Source: Clostridiales bacterium
Lineage (GTDB): Bacteria; Bacillota_A; Clostridia; Oscillospirales; Acutalibacteraceae
NCBI GenBank assembly: GCA_009774735.1
Contig: VSOH01000012.1
Location: 1-17,125 of the forward strand
Direction of reading: 5' to 3'
DNA: 17,125 nucleotides
Part shown: one piece after another, positions 1-7,676 of the stretch
Layout of the letters: the number at the start of each line of letters is the position of its first letter
Position numbering within the stretch: the stretch's first letter is position 1
Translations under genes and position numbers: made by a program
Notes under the pieces: generated by a model
Told to the model about the DNA's origin: nothing
The model's input: the letters and a program-made list of their open reading frames with translations, nothing else
Database searches by the model: none

Positions 1-2223
1 GCAATTGGTATTGCTCCGACGGATATGTATATACTTTACATAATTTCTACATTAGCAAATATTCCGCTTACGGCAGTACGTGCGAATATGATTGATAATA
101 CCCGAGGCAAGGGCGGTAAATACAGACCGTATCTTCTATCAATGGGTCTTCCTACTGCAATAATTGCATTGGCATATGTATGGTTCCCATATGAAAAACT
201 GGAATTCATTTTAGGAAGCGGTATAGTCTTCGGACAGAAGATAAGCTATGTGGTTACCTGTGCAATGGTGCTTGTATTTAATCTGTTGCTGCAGTTTTTC
301 TATAATTTCTTTAATGATGCTTATACAAACCTTATTCACGTGTTATCACCGAATACTCAGGAACGTACTGATGTTCTGTCGATTAAATCGTTGGTTTATT
401 CACTTGCTCCTTCAATTATCAATATTGTGCTTCCTCTTGTTGCACAGTTTGCTGCAAATAACAATCTTTATGATATCAAGGTTTACAGAATTTCTTATCC
501 TGTATTTGCAATTCTTGGTATGCTTCTGACAATTGTTGTCTATACGAATACACAAGAAAAAATTGTTCAGGCAAAGACACATACAATTCAGATTAGCTTT
601 AAGGATGCATTAAAAGAGGTTGCTAAGAATAAGTATTTCTGGATTATTTCACTTGCCGGCTGGCTGGGCTTTCTTGAAGGTGCTTACGGAAGTATCCTTC
701 AATGGTCCTATACCTATGGTCACACCTGTAACGGTGGTACATTTGCTCTGATTCAGACACTTACGGGCAATGCGGCAATGTGGGGTATGATTCTTGCACC
801 ATTCTGTATAAGAAAATTCGGTAAAAAGAGAGTTCTTTTAGCTGTAAATACGCTTAATATCCTATTCATTGTTGCAATGAGAGCCAATATGTATAGTATT
901 TGGTGGCTGTTCATTTGTGTATACTTCAACTGGTTGGTTGGTGCGTTTGAGCAGATTACTTCACCTGCTATTCAGGCAGATATCCGTGATTATCAGCAAT
1001 ACCGGACCGGTGAACGTATTGACGGTATGTTTTCTGCTGTTAAAACTATCGGTGACTGTGTAACGCTTGCTACATCTGCAATTCTTCCTGCTGTTCAGAA
1101 ATTTTATGGCGTTTATGAAGGAAACGGATACGCAAAAGCATTTGATATTCTTGATGTTGATACCGGTGAACCGGGACTGCTTTATAAAATGATGAGTGCA
1201 CTTATTATTATGGCTGCAATAGGTGCTTTCCTCAATATGGTTCCTTATTTCTTCTATGACTTCACTGAAAAGAAGCAGAAGGGTGTTGTTCGTGTTCTTC
1301 AGATTCGTTCACTGTTTGAGGACTACGGCAATAATGCTCTTGGCAACAGACAGCTTGTTGAGGCTATTGACCTTGTTAATAATGCCCGTGAAATGGCAGC
1401 AAGTGAGCCTAAGGCAGTTGACAAGAATTCATATAAAGGTATTTCTGATAAGGAAGAAAAGAAGGCTGCTAAAAAGGCTTATAAGGAAGCACTTATTTTC
1501 AATGAGGAAATCGACATTTCTAAGTTTGTATGTGCCGAGCTTGATAAGTTTAATTCGGATTTTTACAGACACCAGGTTGCTGTCTGCTCAGAAATTTACG
1601 CTCAGGGTCTTTCAGGTATAAAGAATATTGATATTTCTGAAGTTCGCCGTGAGCTTGCCGCTGCAAAGGCTCTTCCTAAGAATAATGAGGAAGAAAAAGA
1701 TTTCCGTAAATTTGAAATTGAAATGGCAAAGAAAAAGATTTCTGCCAAGAAAGCATTCGACAAATATTATGGAACTCTTAATGATTTTGCAGAGCCTGAT
1801 ATGGCTGCGCTCACCGCTCTTTTTGATAAGGAAGATGAATGTGATGTTAAGATATTCGAGCTTACCGAAGAGATGACTCTTGCAAAGAAAGAGGACGAGA
1901 AAGAGTTGGCTGCTGAGATTAAGACTCAGATTAAAGCAATCACTAACGAGAAGAAGGATGTTCAGAAGCAGGCTAAGGCTCTTATGGATGAATTTGCTAA
2001 GTTCAACTGTGCTGCTAAGCCGTTTAATGATGCGAAGAAGCTTCTTATTCAGCAGGAGAATTACAGTCACTTTGATGAAATTGCTGCTCTCTATGACGAG
2101 GCTAAGGAAAAGGCTGAGGAAGAGGAGAGAATTAAGGAAGAAGAGGCTGCAAAGAAACGTGCTGAGGAGCAGGCTGAGCTTGAAAGACGTAAGGCCCAGA
2201 AGGCTGCAAAGAAAAACAAATAA
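1..2223 (+). CDS. GPH-family (MFS) sugar:cation symporter with long charged C-terminal tail, 5' end outside window
   Basis: Probable inner-membrane symporter of the glycoside-pentoside-hexuronide (GPH, MFS_2) family, which imports sugars or glycosides with a cation; the substrate cannot be read from sequence. The frame is open from base 1 and an early family motif (MIDNTRGKGGKYRPY) lies only about 20 residues after the Met at 25, so the true start is upstream. Numbering from that Met, about ten hydrophobic segments fill residues 1-415, the usual GPH core. The core ends in FFYDFTEKKQKG. What follows, about residues 415-732, is highly charged and rich in Ala, Lys and Glu, with no membrane segment, and is predicted to be a helical or coiled-coil cytoplasmic domain. 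I see no IIA-type domain such as the one on LacS. GPH proteins are usually about 450-500 residues, so the tail is unusual. A hairpin terminator follows directly. Confidence 0.88.
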   Translation, partial: AIGIAPTDMYILYIISTLANIPLTAVRANMIDNTRGKGGKYRPYLLSMGLPTAIIALAYVWFPYEKLEFILGSGIVFGQKISYVVTCAMVLVFNLLLQFFYNFFNDAYTNLIHVLSPNTQERTDVLSIKSLVYSLAPSIINIVLPLVAQFAANNNLYDIKVYRISYPVFAILGMLLTIVVYTNTQEKIVQAKTHTIQISFKDALKEVAKNKYFWIISLAGWLGFLEGAYGSILQWSYTYGHTCNGGTFALIQTLTGNAAMWGMILAPFCIRKFGKKRVLLAVNTLNILFIVAMRANMYSIWWLFICVYFNWLVGAFEQITSPAIQADIRDYQQYRTGERIDGMFSAVKTIGDCVTLATSAILPAVQKFYGVYEGNGYAKAFDILDVDTGEPGLLYKMMSALIIMAAIGAFLNMVPYFFYDFTEKKQKGVVRVLQIRSLFEDYGNNALGNRQLVEAIDLVNNAREMAASEPKAVDKNSYKGISDKEEKKAAKKAYKEALIFNEEIDISKFVCAELDKFNSDFYRHQVAVCSEIYAQGLSGIKNIDISEVRRELAAAKALPKNNEEEKDFRKFEIEMAKKKISAKKAFDKYYGTLNDFAEPDMAALTALFDKEDECDVKIFELTEEMTLAKKEDEKELAAEIKTQIKAITNEKKDVQKQAKALMDEFAKFNCAAKPFNDAKKLLIQQENYSHFDEIAALYDEAKEKAEEEERIKEEEAAKKRAEEQAELERRKAQKAAKKNK

Positions 2224-2232
2224 TTATCAATT

Positions 2233-2266
2233 AAAACTGCAAGGTTCAGCCTTGCAGTTTTTGTTT
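2233..2266 (+). terminator. Rho-independent terminator after symporter gene
   Basis: The arms AAAACTGCAAGG and CCTTGCAGTTTT form a perfect 12-bp stem with a short loop, followed by TGTTT. It begins about 10 bases after the stop codon of the symporter gene. Confidence 0.85.
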
Positions 2267-2293
2267 ACCCTAAAAACAGCTTTTGCATATAAT
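2264..2293 (+). promoter_or_regulatory. Sigma-A-type promoter for DUF3343-desulfurase unit
   Basis: TTTACC (2264-2269), an 18-base spacer, then TATAAT (2288-2293). It lies just after the terminator, and transcription would start near 2300. This supports a new unit and the Met at 2327 as the start of the next gene. Confidence 0.55.
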
Positions 2294-2326
2294 GGAATAT
2301 GTTTTATGAAATGGGGTAACTATTGT

Positions 2327-2542
2327 ATGAGTTTATATATAAAGGTGGGTTCAATAACAAATGCTCAGCGCAGTGCCGGCTTGCTGCGCTCAAGCGGTTA
2401 CAGACCCAAGATTGTCAGAATTGAAAAGCCGGAACACGAGGATGGCTGCGGCTATGCAGTAGAGGTTAATGCTAAGGGTGATGAACCTGTTAATATACTG
2501 AAAAAAAACGGCATAAATATTAGGGGGGTTGAGCATAGATGA
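2327..2542 (+). CDS. DUF3343 protein, putative Se/S carrier
   Basis: A 71-residue protein resembling the DUF3343 family (Se_S_carrier), small single-domain proteins often encoded beside selenium- or sulfur-handling enzymes. The family look comes from the N-terminal beta strand (MSLYIKVGS), the amphipathic helix with AQRSAGLLRSSGY, and the conserved Asp/Gly-Cys-Gly turn at residues 39-42 (DGCG), which holds its only cysteine (Cys41). I chose the ATG at 2327 because the promoter places the transcript start near 2300 and only a weak GGGG precedes it. The reading frame is open far upstream but there it lies antiphase inside the symporter gene. The stop codon overlaps the start of the desulfurase by 4 bases (ATGA), implying translational coupling. 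A role in accepting persulfide or selenide from the desulfurase is inferred, not shown. Confidence 0.75.
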   Translation: MSLYIKVGSITNAQRSAGLLRSSGYRPKIVRIEKPEHEDGCGYAVEVNAKGDEPVNILKKNGINIRGVEHR

Positions 2543-3669
2543 TTTATTTTGATAATAGTGCAACTACGAATCCCAAACCCCTGAGTGTTATAAGTGCTGC
2601 AAGCTTTGCTCTTAAGAATTTCAGCTATAATAGTGGCAGAGGTGGATATAAGCAATCTGTAAATACTTCTGAAAAAATTTATTCGGTGAGAGAAAAAGCG
2701 TCAAGGCTTCTTGGTTATGATACTCAAAATGTTATTTTCACACAAAATTGTACTGCTGCTTTAAATATGGCAATTAAGGGATTGGTAAAAAAAGGAGATC
2801 ATATTTTAATATCAAATTTAGAGCATAATGCTGTTTCACGTCCTGTTGATGCTTTGGCTAAAAGAGGAATAATTACTTATAATATATTTGAGTATGATTA
2901 TGATGAAGATGTGTTAATAGCTAATATTGTTTCGCAAATTAAACCGAATACAAGGATTATTGTCTGCACGCAGGCATCCAATGTGTTTGGCTGTGCTTTT
3001 CCTATTGAAAGAATAGGCAGAATTGCCAAGGAAAACGGAATTTGCTTTGTGGTTGATGCAGCACAGGGAGCAGGTGTTCTTGAACTCGATTATGCGCAGT
3101 CGGGTGTTGATATTTGCTGTGTTGCAGGTCATAAGGGACTGTATGGTCCTATGGCAACAGGAATTATGGCAATGGCAGAGGGTTTGACACTTGATACAAT
3201 TATTGAGGGAGGAACAGGCTCTTCCTCACTTAATCTTTCACAGCCTGATTTTAATCCTGACAGATTTGAGGCTGGCTCTCTTAATAACAGCGGAATAATC
3301 GGACTGGGTGCAGGAATTGATTTTGTTACACGCAAAGGCGTAAAAAATATTCATAAGCATGAAATGAACATTGTTAAAGGTATTTATGAGGGACTCAGGA
3401 AAAATCCGAATGCTGTGCTTTATACACCTTCTCCATCAAGCTTCAGAAGTGCACCTATAATTTCTTTTAACTATAAGGATTATTCATCAGAAAAAACTGC
3501 AAATCTGCTTGCATCAAGAGGAATTGCCACGAGAGCAGGACTTCACTGTGCCCCGCTTGCACACAAAGCATTTGGTACAGCCGAACGGGGAACTGTTCGT
3601 ATAAGTCCATCAGTCTTTACCACGCAGAATGATTGTGAAATATTTTTGAATACTTTGAAAAAACTTTGA
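2539..3669 (+). CDS. Cysteine desulfurase family protein (class V aminotransferase fold)
   Basis: A PLP enzyme of the NifS/SufS-like superfamily, 376 residues, full length. Such enzymes take sulfur (or selenium) from cysteine (or selenocysteine) as an enzyme-bound persulfide. Visible features: the N-terminal YFDNSATTNPKP signature (3-14), His97 in LEHNAVSRP that stacks on PLP, Asp173 in VVDAAQ, the Schiff-base lysine Lys199 in AGHKGLYGP, and the likely sulfur-accepting Cys337 in RAGLHCAPLAHKAFGT. The short active-site loop and the GLHCAP context fit the subgroup annotated as 'cysteine desulfurase family protein' (EF2568-like), known in some genomes beside DUF3343, yedF and selD. Here only DUF3343 is present. 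No SufU/IscU scaffold is nearby, so general Fe-S assembly is less likely than a dedicated role. The 77-base gap to cdaA has no clear terminator. Confidence 0.87.
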   Translation: MIYFDNSATTNPKPLSVISAASFALKNFSYNSGRGGYKQSVNTSEKIYSVREKASRLLGYDTQNVIFTQNCTAALNMAIKGLVKKGDHILISNLEHNAVSRPVDALAKRGIITYNIFEYDYDEDVLIANIVSQIKPNTRIIVCTQASNVFGCAFPIERIGRIAKENGICFVVDAAQGAGVLELDYAQSGVDICCVAGHKGLYGPMATGIMAMAEGLTLDTIIEGGTGSSSLNLSQPDFNPDRFEAGSLNNSGIIGLGAGIDFVTRKGVKNIHKHEMNIVKGIYEGLRKNPNAVLYTPSPSSFRSAPIISFNYKDYSSEKTANLLASRGIATRAGLHCAPLAHKAFGTAERGTVRISPSVFTTQNDCEIFLNTLKKL

Positions 3670-3676
3670 TAATCGC

Positions 3677-3705
3677 TTTATTTATTTAAAATAATGTGTT
3701 AAAAT
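3677..3705 (+). promoter_or_regulatory. Possible promoter for cdaA-cdaR
   Basis: TTTATT (3677-3682), 17 bases, then TAAAAT (3700-3705), preceded by TG at -15/-14 (extended -10). The -35 match is weak. Read-through from the desulfurase gene remains possible because no hairpin terminator is visible between them. Confidence 0.4.
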
Positions 3706-3746
3706 ATTTCAGTAAATAAAAAGTTTTAAAAGTTAGGAAGCGTACG

Positions 3747-4616
3747 ATGATAGAGTCAATAACTGATTTTTTCAATAAAATATTAAGCGTATTCTCCACC
3801 TTTTCAATAGCGGATTTTTTGGATATTGTTATGGTAGCAATTCTGATTTATATCTGCATAAGAATTATAAGAGAAACGAGAGCAATCCTCCTTGCCAAGG
3901 GTTTGATTTACCTTGCTATTGTTTATGGCATAGTTAATCTTATTGGTATGGAGGCATCAAGCTTTATACTGAAATCTATCTTTTCAAATATTCTTATTAT
4001 TCTGGTTATTCTGTTTTCACCCGAAATCAGGCATATACTTGAACAGGTAGGTCATGGTGCAACGGCAAAAAGCATAAAGGCAATAATACACCCGGGTGTT
4101 GCTGTAGAGCTTGCAGAAATCAACGATGCAATAAGTGCTGTCTGCAAGGCTTGTTCTGATATGAGCGATAAAAGAATCGGTGCTCTTATTTGCTTTGAAA
4201 ATAATACAATGCTTGGTGATGTGATTTCAACGGGTACAGAAATTCATGCAAAGGTCAGCAAGGAGCTTGTTGAAACAATATTTTTCCCGAAATCACCGCT
4301 TCATGACGGAGCAATGGTTATTCGTGACGGTCAGGTGTATGCCGCAGGCTGTATTCTGCCGCTTACAAAAAAGACGGTTTCATCTGCACTCGGCACAAGA
4401 CACAGAGCAGGTATCGGTCTTTCTGAGGAAAGCGATGCAATCATTATTATTGTCAGTGAGGAAACGGGCGCTATTTCCGTAGTAAAAAACGGTGTGCTTG
4501 ACAGAGATATTTCTGACGGTGATTTAAGAGATATTCTTATAACAGAATTTATTCCCTCCGGCTCATCAAGTGATGACAAGATTATTTCAAGATTAGTTAG
4601 GAGGATGAAAAAATAA
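3747..4616 (+). CDS. cdaA: Diadenylate cyclase CdaA (c-di-AMP synthase)
   Basis: Makes cyclic di-AMP from two ATP. The nucleotide controls potassium and osmolyte transport and is linked to cell-wall homeostasis in Bacillota. The 289-residue protein has the CdaA plan: three membrane segments (about 22-43, 49-67 and 72-91), then a cytoplasmic DAC domain from about residue 100. The catalytic DGA motif is at 187-189 (LHDGAMVI) and the RHR motif at 218-220 (GTRHRAGIGLSE). A good AGGAAG ribosome site sits 6 bases before the ATG. The stop codon shares one base with the start of cdaR (TAATG), the usual cdaA-cdaR coupling. The third gene usual in this operon, glmM, does not follow; a double hairpin ends the unit. 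Confidence 0.96.
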   Translation: MIESITDFFNKILSVFSTFSIADFLDIVMVAILIYICIRIIRETRAILLAKGLIYLAIVYGIVNLIGMEASSFILKSIFSNILIILVILFSPEIRHILEQVGHGATAKSIKAIIHPGVAVELAEINDAISAVCKACSDMSDKRIGALICFENNTMLGDVISTGTEIHAKVSKELVETIFFPKSPLHDGAMVIRDGQVYAAGCILPLTKKTVSSALGTRHRAGIGLSEESDAIIIIVSEETGAISVVKNGVLDRDISDGDLRDILITEFIPSGSSSDDKIISRLVRRMKK

Positions 4617-5893
4617 TGGCTGATAAGAGTAAAAAGAAATTCTCCATAAGAAAACTGATTTATAATGATAAGTATCTTATAATAATCTCCATCGTTCTGG
4701 CGATTGTAATATGGTGTATAACATCAATGAATTTATCACCTGAAACAAACAAAACCATTTCTGTTCCGATTACAGTTGATTTTACTGATACAGCCGCTTC
4801 GCAGTTGGGTATAAAGTGTTATGGAGCTGAAAATGTGGATGTGGATGTAACCATAAGCTGTAAAAAATATCGCGCAAAGGATATAACTGCGGACGATATT
4901 AATGCATATATTCAGGCTAATACAGTTACTACAACAGGTAATAAAGAAGTGCCAATTAAGGTTGAGGGCAGAGAAAATGCTGATTTTAAAGTGGTAAGCT
5001 ATTATCCGACTGTCTATAAAGCTTATTTTGATGTTGAAGAAGAAAAGGTAATGGATATTGAGGTCAGCTATGAAAACAAGGATTTCATTGTGGATGGCTA
5101 CGTTATGGGCGAGGCACTGCTGAGTGAAAATAATGTAACCGTAAGAGGTCCTAAATCATATGTTGCTACAGTTGATAAGGTTGTTTCTAACATTAAGTTT
5201 GATGAAAAAATTAAAGAAACGCAGACTTTTGATCTTAATATGAATGCTGTTGATAGCAACGGAAACTCTGTGGATTATGTCAGCATTATTTCAAAGAATG
5301 AAAATGTATCATTAACAATACCTGTTTTAAAGCGTACAACTCTTGATGTTACATCGTCATATATCGGTAATCCGCCAAATGTTAATTTGTCCGATTTTTC
5401 AATAAGCTATAGTGTTAATTCCGTTAATGCAGGTGTGCTTGAGGAAGCGGATATCAAACAGGCGAATATAGGTAATATTGATTTTTCACATTTAACTGTC
5501 GGAGAAAATGAATTTGTATTTAATACAAATAAAATGGAAAGCTTTGCGGTTCTGGACAATATTAATGAGATTAAAGCAACTGTTACCGTTCCTGATACCT
5601 ATCAAACAACAACACTTTATGTTGACGGAGGGAATGTTGAATTCAGTAATCTTCCGAATGGGTATAAGGCAGAGATTGCATCACTTAATTCTTACAGTGT
5701 AACTGCTGTCGGACTTGAGGATGACCTGAAGGGGCTTACAAGCTCTAATGTCAAATTACTGATAGATATGTCTTCAATTAAGGAAAATCCTAAGGAGGGT
5801 GTTTCAACCTTCAATATAACAGCTACTCTTGAGAATAATGATGCCTGCTGGATATACGGTGAATATAAGGCAAAGGTAAGAGTCTATAAGTAA
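4616..5893 (+). CDS. cdaR: YbbR-domain protein CdaR, regulator of CdaA
   Basis: A 425-residue membrane-anchored extracytoplasmic protein. A basic N-terminus is followed by one membrane helix (about residues 20-38), then an extended beta-rich region of about four tandem YbbR-like repeats. One repeat is clear at about 140-235, with a G-P-K/S-x-V motif (VRGPKSYVATVDKVV) typical of the domain. In Bacillus and Listeria the CdaR/YbbR partner binds CdaA and tunes its cyclase activity, and the one-base overlap with cdaA here fits that. The length is normal for the family. No catalytic residues are expected. Confidence 0.9.
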   Translation: MADKSKKKFSIRKLIYNDKYLIIISIVLAIVIWCITSMNLSPETNKTISVPITVDFTDTAASQLGIKCYGAENVDVDVTISCKKYRAKDITADDINAYIQANTVTTTGNKEVPIKVEGRENADFKVVSYYPTVYKAYFDVEEEKVMDIEVSYENKDFIVDGYVMGEALLSENNVTVRGPKSYVATVDKVVSNIKFDEKIKETQTFDLNMNAVDSNGNSVDYVSIISKNENVSLTIPVLKRTTLDVTSSYIGNPPNVNLSDFSISYSVNSVNAGVLEEADIKQANIGNIDFSHLTVGENEFVFNTNKMESFAVLDNINEIKATVTVPDTYQTTTLYVDGGNVEFSNLPNGYKAEIASLNSYSVTAVGLEDDLKGLTSSNVKLLIDMSSIKENPKEGVSTFNITATLENNDACWIYGEYKAKVRVYK

Positions 5894-5894
5894 T

Positions 5895-5929
5895 AAAGAA
5901 ATGACCGATTTAAAATCGGTCATTTCTTT
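5895..5929. terminator. Bidirectional hairpin terminator after cdaR
   Basis: A perfect 17-bp inverted repeat (AAAGAAATGACCGATTT and its complement) starts 1 base after the cdaR stop. The A-rich and T-rich ends make it usable from either side, between the convergent cdaR and the lipoprotein gene. Confidence 0.85.
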
Positions 5930-5934
5930 AATTA

Positions 5935-5973
5935 TAAAATAAGCGTAACCCCACGGACAATTTGTTCGTGGGG
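5935..5973 (-). terminator. Terminator of the minus-strand lipoprotein gene
   Basis: CCCCACG (5949-5955) pairs with CGTGGGG (5967-5973), continued inward by a G-T wobble and ACA/TGT. Read on the minus strand it is followed by TTACGCTTATTTTATAA, a moderately T-rich tail. It begins about 12 bases after the lipoprotein stop codon. Confidence 0.65.
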
Positions 5974-5984
5974 CGTTATAGCTT

Positions 5985-6950
5985 CTATGACCATTTTAAC
6001 GCTTTAATTGAAAAGCCTAAAGTGGTATCAAGTTTATTTTTTTGTACAATTGCAACAACCTTTTTTTTGTTACAGCCCTTAACCGAGCCTGTAACCTTAT
6101 AGAAATTATTGTCGCCTAAGTCCTCAATTTTTGTAATAGAAACAGTCTGCTTTTTCTCGGTAAATTCAGTGATGCTGAAGGTATCGTTCTTTTTGTTGTA
6201 TGATATCGGAGCTTTTGTGCCGGCTGCAAATTCATTGCATTGTGTTTTAAAGTTTACAACTGTTTGTCCGTAAAACTTAAAGAGATTCAGAACAATAGGG
6301 CTTGAAGGATAGGTTGATCTGATGTTTCCTTCATGCTCTGCCATCCATACTGCTGTGTGACACGCAATGTCAATAGGAACACCATCACTGTTTTCATAGT
6401 TTGAGCGATACAGATAAGGTACTTCAAGCATTGATTTTAAAATCGACTGGTCTGCTACGCTGAAATTAACCTCTTTGCCTGTTGCGTCCGTCTTGGGTAC
6501 GTTGTCTGAGCCGTCAAATTTTGTTGTATCCTTTGATGATGTTTGAGGTACGTCCTTTTTAGTGGTGCCTGTAGGATTTTCGGTAGTAGTGGTTGTCAGC
6601 TTTTCAGTACCCTTTGTGGGGTCGTTATTTTTATTGTCGTTGTCCTCGGAAGATGTTGTGGTTATTGTATAATCGGTTTTGACCGTTACATATTCACCTT
6701 TATCATTTTTCATTTTATTTCCATCTTTGTCAAGCTTAATTGCAATGGTTTTTCCGTTTTCATCAAGCTCATAGACAACAGCGACATCTTCACCGTTTTC
6801 ATCGGTTTCAAAACCAATCTCTGTTCCGACATTGTCAAGACTTGCTTCTGTAGTTGATGTGTCGTCATCATCAGTTTTAGTGGTGCAGGAAGCAAATACT
6901 GCTGTAATAATTACAACAAGTGCTAATGAAAGTATTATTGTTTTTTTCAA
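5985..6950 (-). CDS. Predicted lipoprotein of unknown function with low-complexity linker
   Basis: A 321-residue secreted protein. The N-terminus MKKTIILSLALVVI is a lipoprotein signal peptide with lipobox AVFASC, so Cys22 would be lipidated and the protein held on the outer face of the membrane. Residues 23-165 are low-complexity, rich in Thr, Asp, Lys and Asn, with short VYELDENGKTIAI-type beta repeats at about 54-95. A compact C-terminal domain follows (about 165-321) with SVADQSILKSMLEVPYL at its start and two Cys (in DIACHTAVW and KTQCNEF) that may pair; a further Cys is in KGCNKKK. I do not recognise the domain. The start codon is TTG (6948-6950), chosen because AGAGG lies 7 bases upstream and the signal peptide starts there. 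Monocistronic. Confidence 0.75.
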   Translation of the reverse strand: MKKTIILSLALVVIITAVFASCTTKTDDDDTSTTEASLDNVGTEIGFETDENGEDVAVVYELDENGKTIAIKLDKDGNKMKNDKGEYVTVKTDYTITTTSSEDNDNKNNDPTKGTEKLTTTTTENPTGTTKKDVPQTSSKDTTKFDGSDNVPKTDATGKEVNFSVADQSILKSMLEVPYLYRSNYENSDGVPIDIACHTAVWMAEHEGNIRSTYPSSPIVLNLFKFYGQTVVNFKTQCNEFAAGTKAPISYNKKNDTFSITEFTEKKQTVSITKIEDLGDNNFYKVTGSVKGCNKKKVVAIVQKNKLDTTLGFSIKALKWS

Positions 6951-7066
6951 AATAAAACCTCTTTTCGACTTATGCAGTATATAATATATATTAACTAATA
7001 TATTATTTTATAAATATGTAAATACAATAAATAAAAAATGAACAAATGATTAACGCTTATTTGTTC

Positions 7067-7095
7067 TTTACATATTCACTTAATTTTGCTATTAT
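7067..7095 (+). promoter_or_regulatory. Promoter for small membrane-protein gene
   Basis: TTTACA (7067-7072), 17 bases, TATTAT (7090-7095), with TG at the extended -10 position (7087-7088). Transcription would begin near 7102, at the GGTGAT ribosome site itself, giving a leader of only about 9 bases. Confidence 0.65.
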
Positions 7096-7110
7096 TTAGT
7101 TGGTGATATA

Positions 7111-7641
7111 ATGAAAAATACGTTAAAAGCGGCAATATGCGGTATTTCATCAGCACTTTCGGTTTTGCTGTTGTTTTTCGGCGGTGCGTCATTTGTGTTT
7201 GCATATATAATGCCGATGGTTACAGGACTTATTATGATAATATTGAAACGTACCTGTGGTACATCGTGGGCAATTACATCATTTGTTTCTGTTTCTTTTC
7301 TTTCATTTATGCTTGTGGCGGACAGGGAATGTGTTTTAATGTATATTTTGTTTTTTGGATATTATCCCATATTATATTCCTCAATAGAAAAAATCGGCTC
7401 AAAGTTAATCAGATTGGCAGTAAAGCTTGCGGTGTTCAACATTATGATAACCGTTGTACAGCTTCTTCTGGTTTATATATTCGGAATTCCTTTTTTGGAG
7501 GAAGGAACAGGAAAAATATTTATTCCTGTATTTGCATTGTTAATGAATGTTATGTTCATCATTTATGATATGCTGATAAACAGATTGACTCTTTTATATA
7601 AATTTAAGCTTGAAAAAAGAATAAAAAAGTATTTTAAATAA
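7111..7641 (+). CDS. Small multi-pass membrane protein, unknown function
   Basis: A 176-residue hydrophobic protein with about five membrane segments (roughly 5-20, 28-45, 51-68, 74-90 and 108-132, with a possible sixth at 140-158) and a basic C-terminus ending in KLEKRIKKYFK, which should be cytoplasmic. The opening KAAICGISSALSVLLLFFG and the overall size recall S components of ECF vitamin transporters, but no diagnostic motif is visible and no EcfA/EcfT genes are near, so this is only a suggestion. The GGTGAT ribosome site is 3 bases before the ATG. The gene has its own promoter and converges on spoVAC. Confidence 0.7.
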   Translation: MKNTLKAAICGISSALSVLLLFFGGASFVFAYIMPMVTGLIMIILKRTCGTSWAITSFVSVSFLSFMLVADRECVLMYILFFGYYPILYSSIEKIGSKLIRLAVKLAVFNIMITVVQLLLVYIFGIPFLEEGTGKIFIPVFALLMNVMFIIYDMLINRLTLLYKFKLEKRIKKYFK

Positions 7642-7668
7642 ACAGCAGGGCAGCTCTGATGCCGCCCT
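7640..7668 (-). terminator. Possible terminator of spoVAC
   Basis: Between two convergent genes, AGGGCAGC (7647-7654) pairs with GCCGCCCT (7661-7668) with one mismatch and a 6-base loop. The T-rich side (GTTTATTT) follows only on the minus strand, so it best serves spoVAC. Confidence 0.45.
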
Positions 7669-7676
7669 TGAAAAAG

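Noticed and set aside
1612..2070. 152-residue minus-strand open frame
   Set aside because: Antisense to the Lys/Glu-rich symporter tail, Leu/Ser-rich composition, no ribosome site; a shadow of codon bias.
1880..2326. Upstream extension of the DUF3343 reading frame
   Set aside because: It is rich in Arg and Leu and lies out of phase inside the symporter gene, the terminator and the promoter; it is a shadow.
6981..7006. AT-only inverted repeat ATAATATAT / ATATATTAT upstream of the lipoprotein gene
   Set aside because: The region is nearly all A and T, so such symmetry is expected by chance; no T tract or operator family is recognisable.
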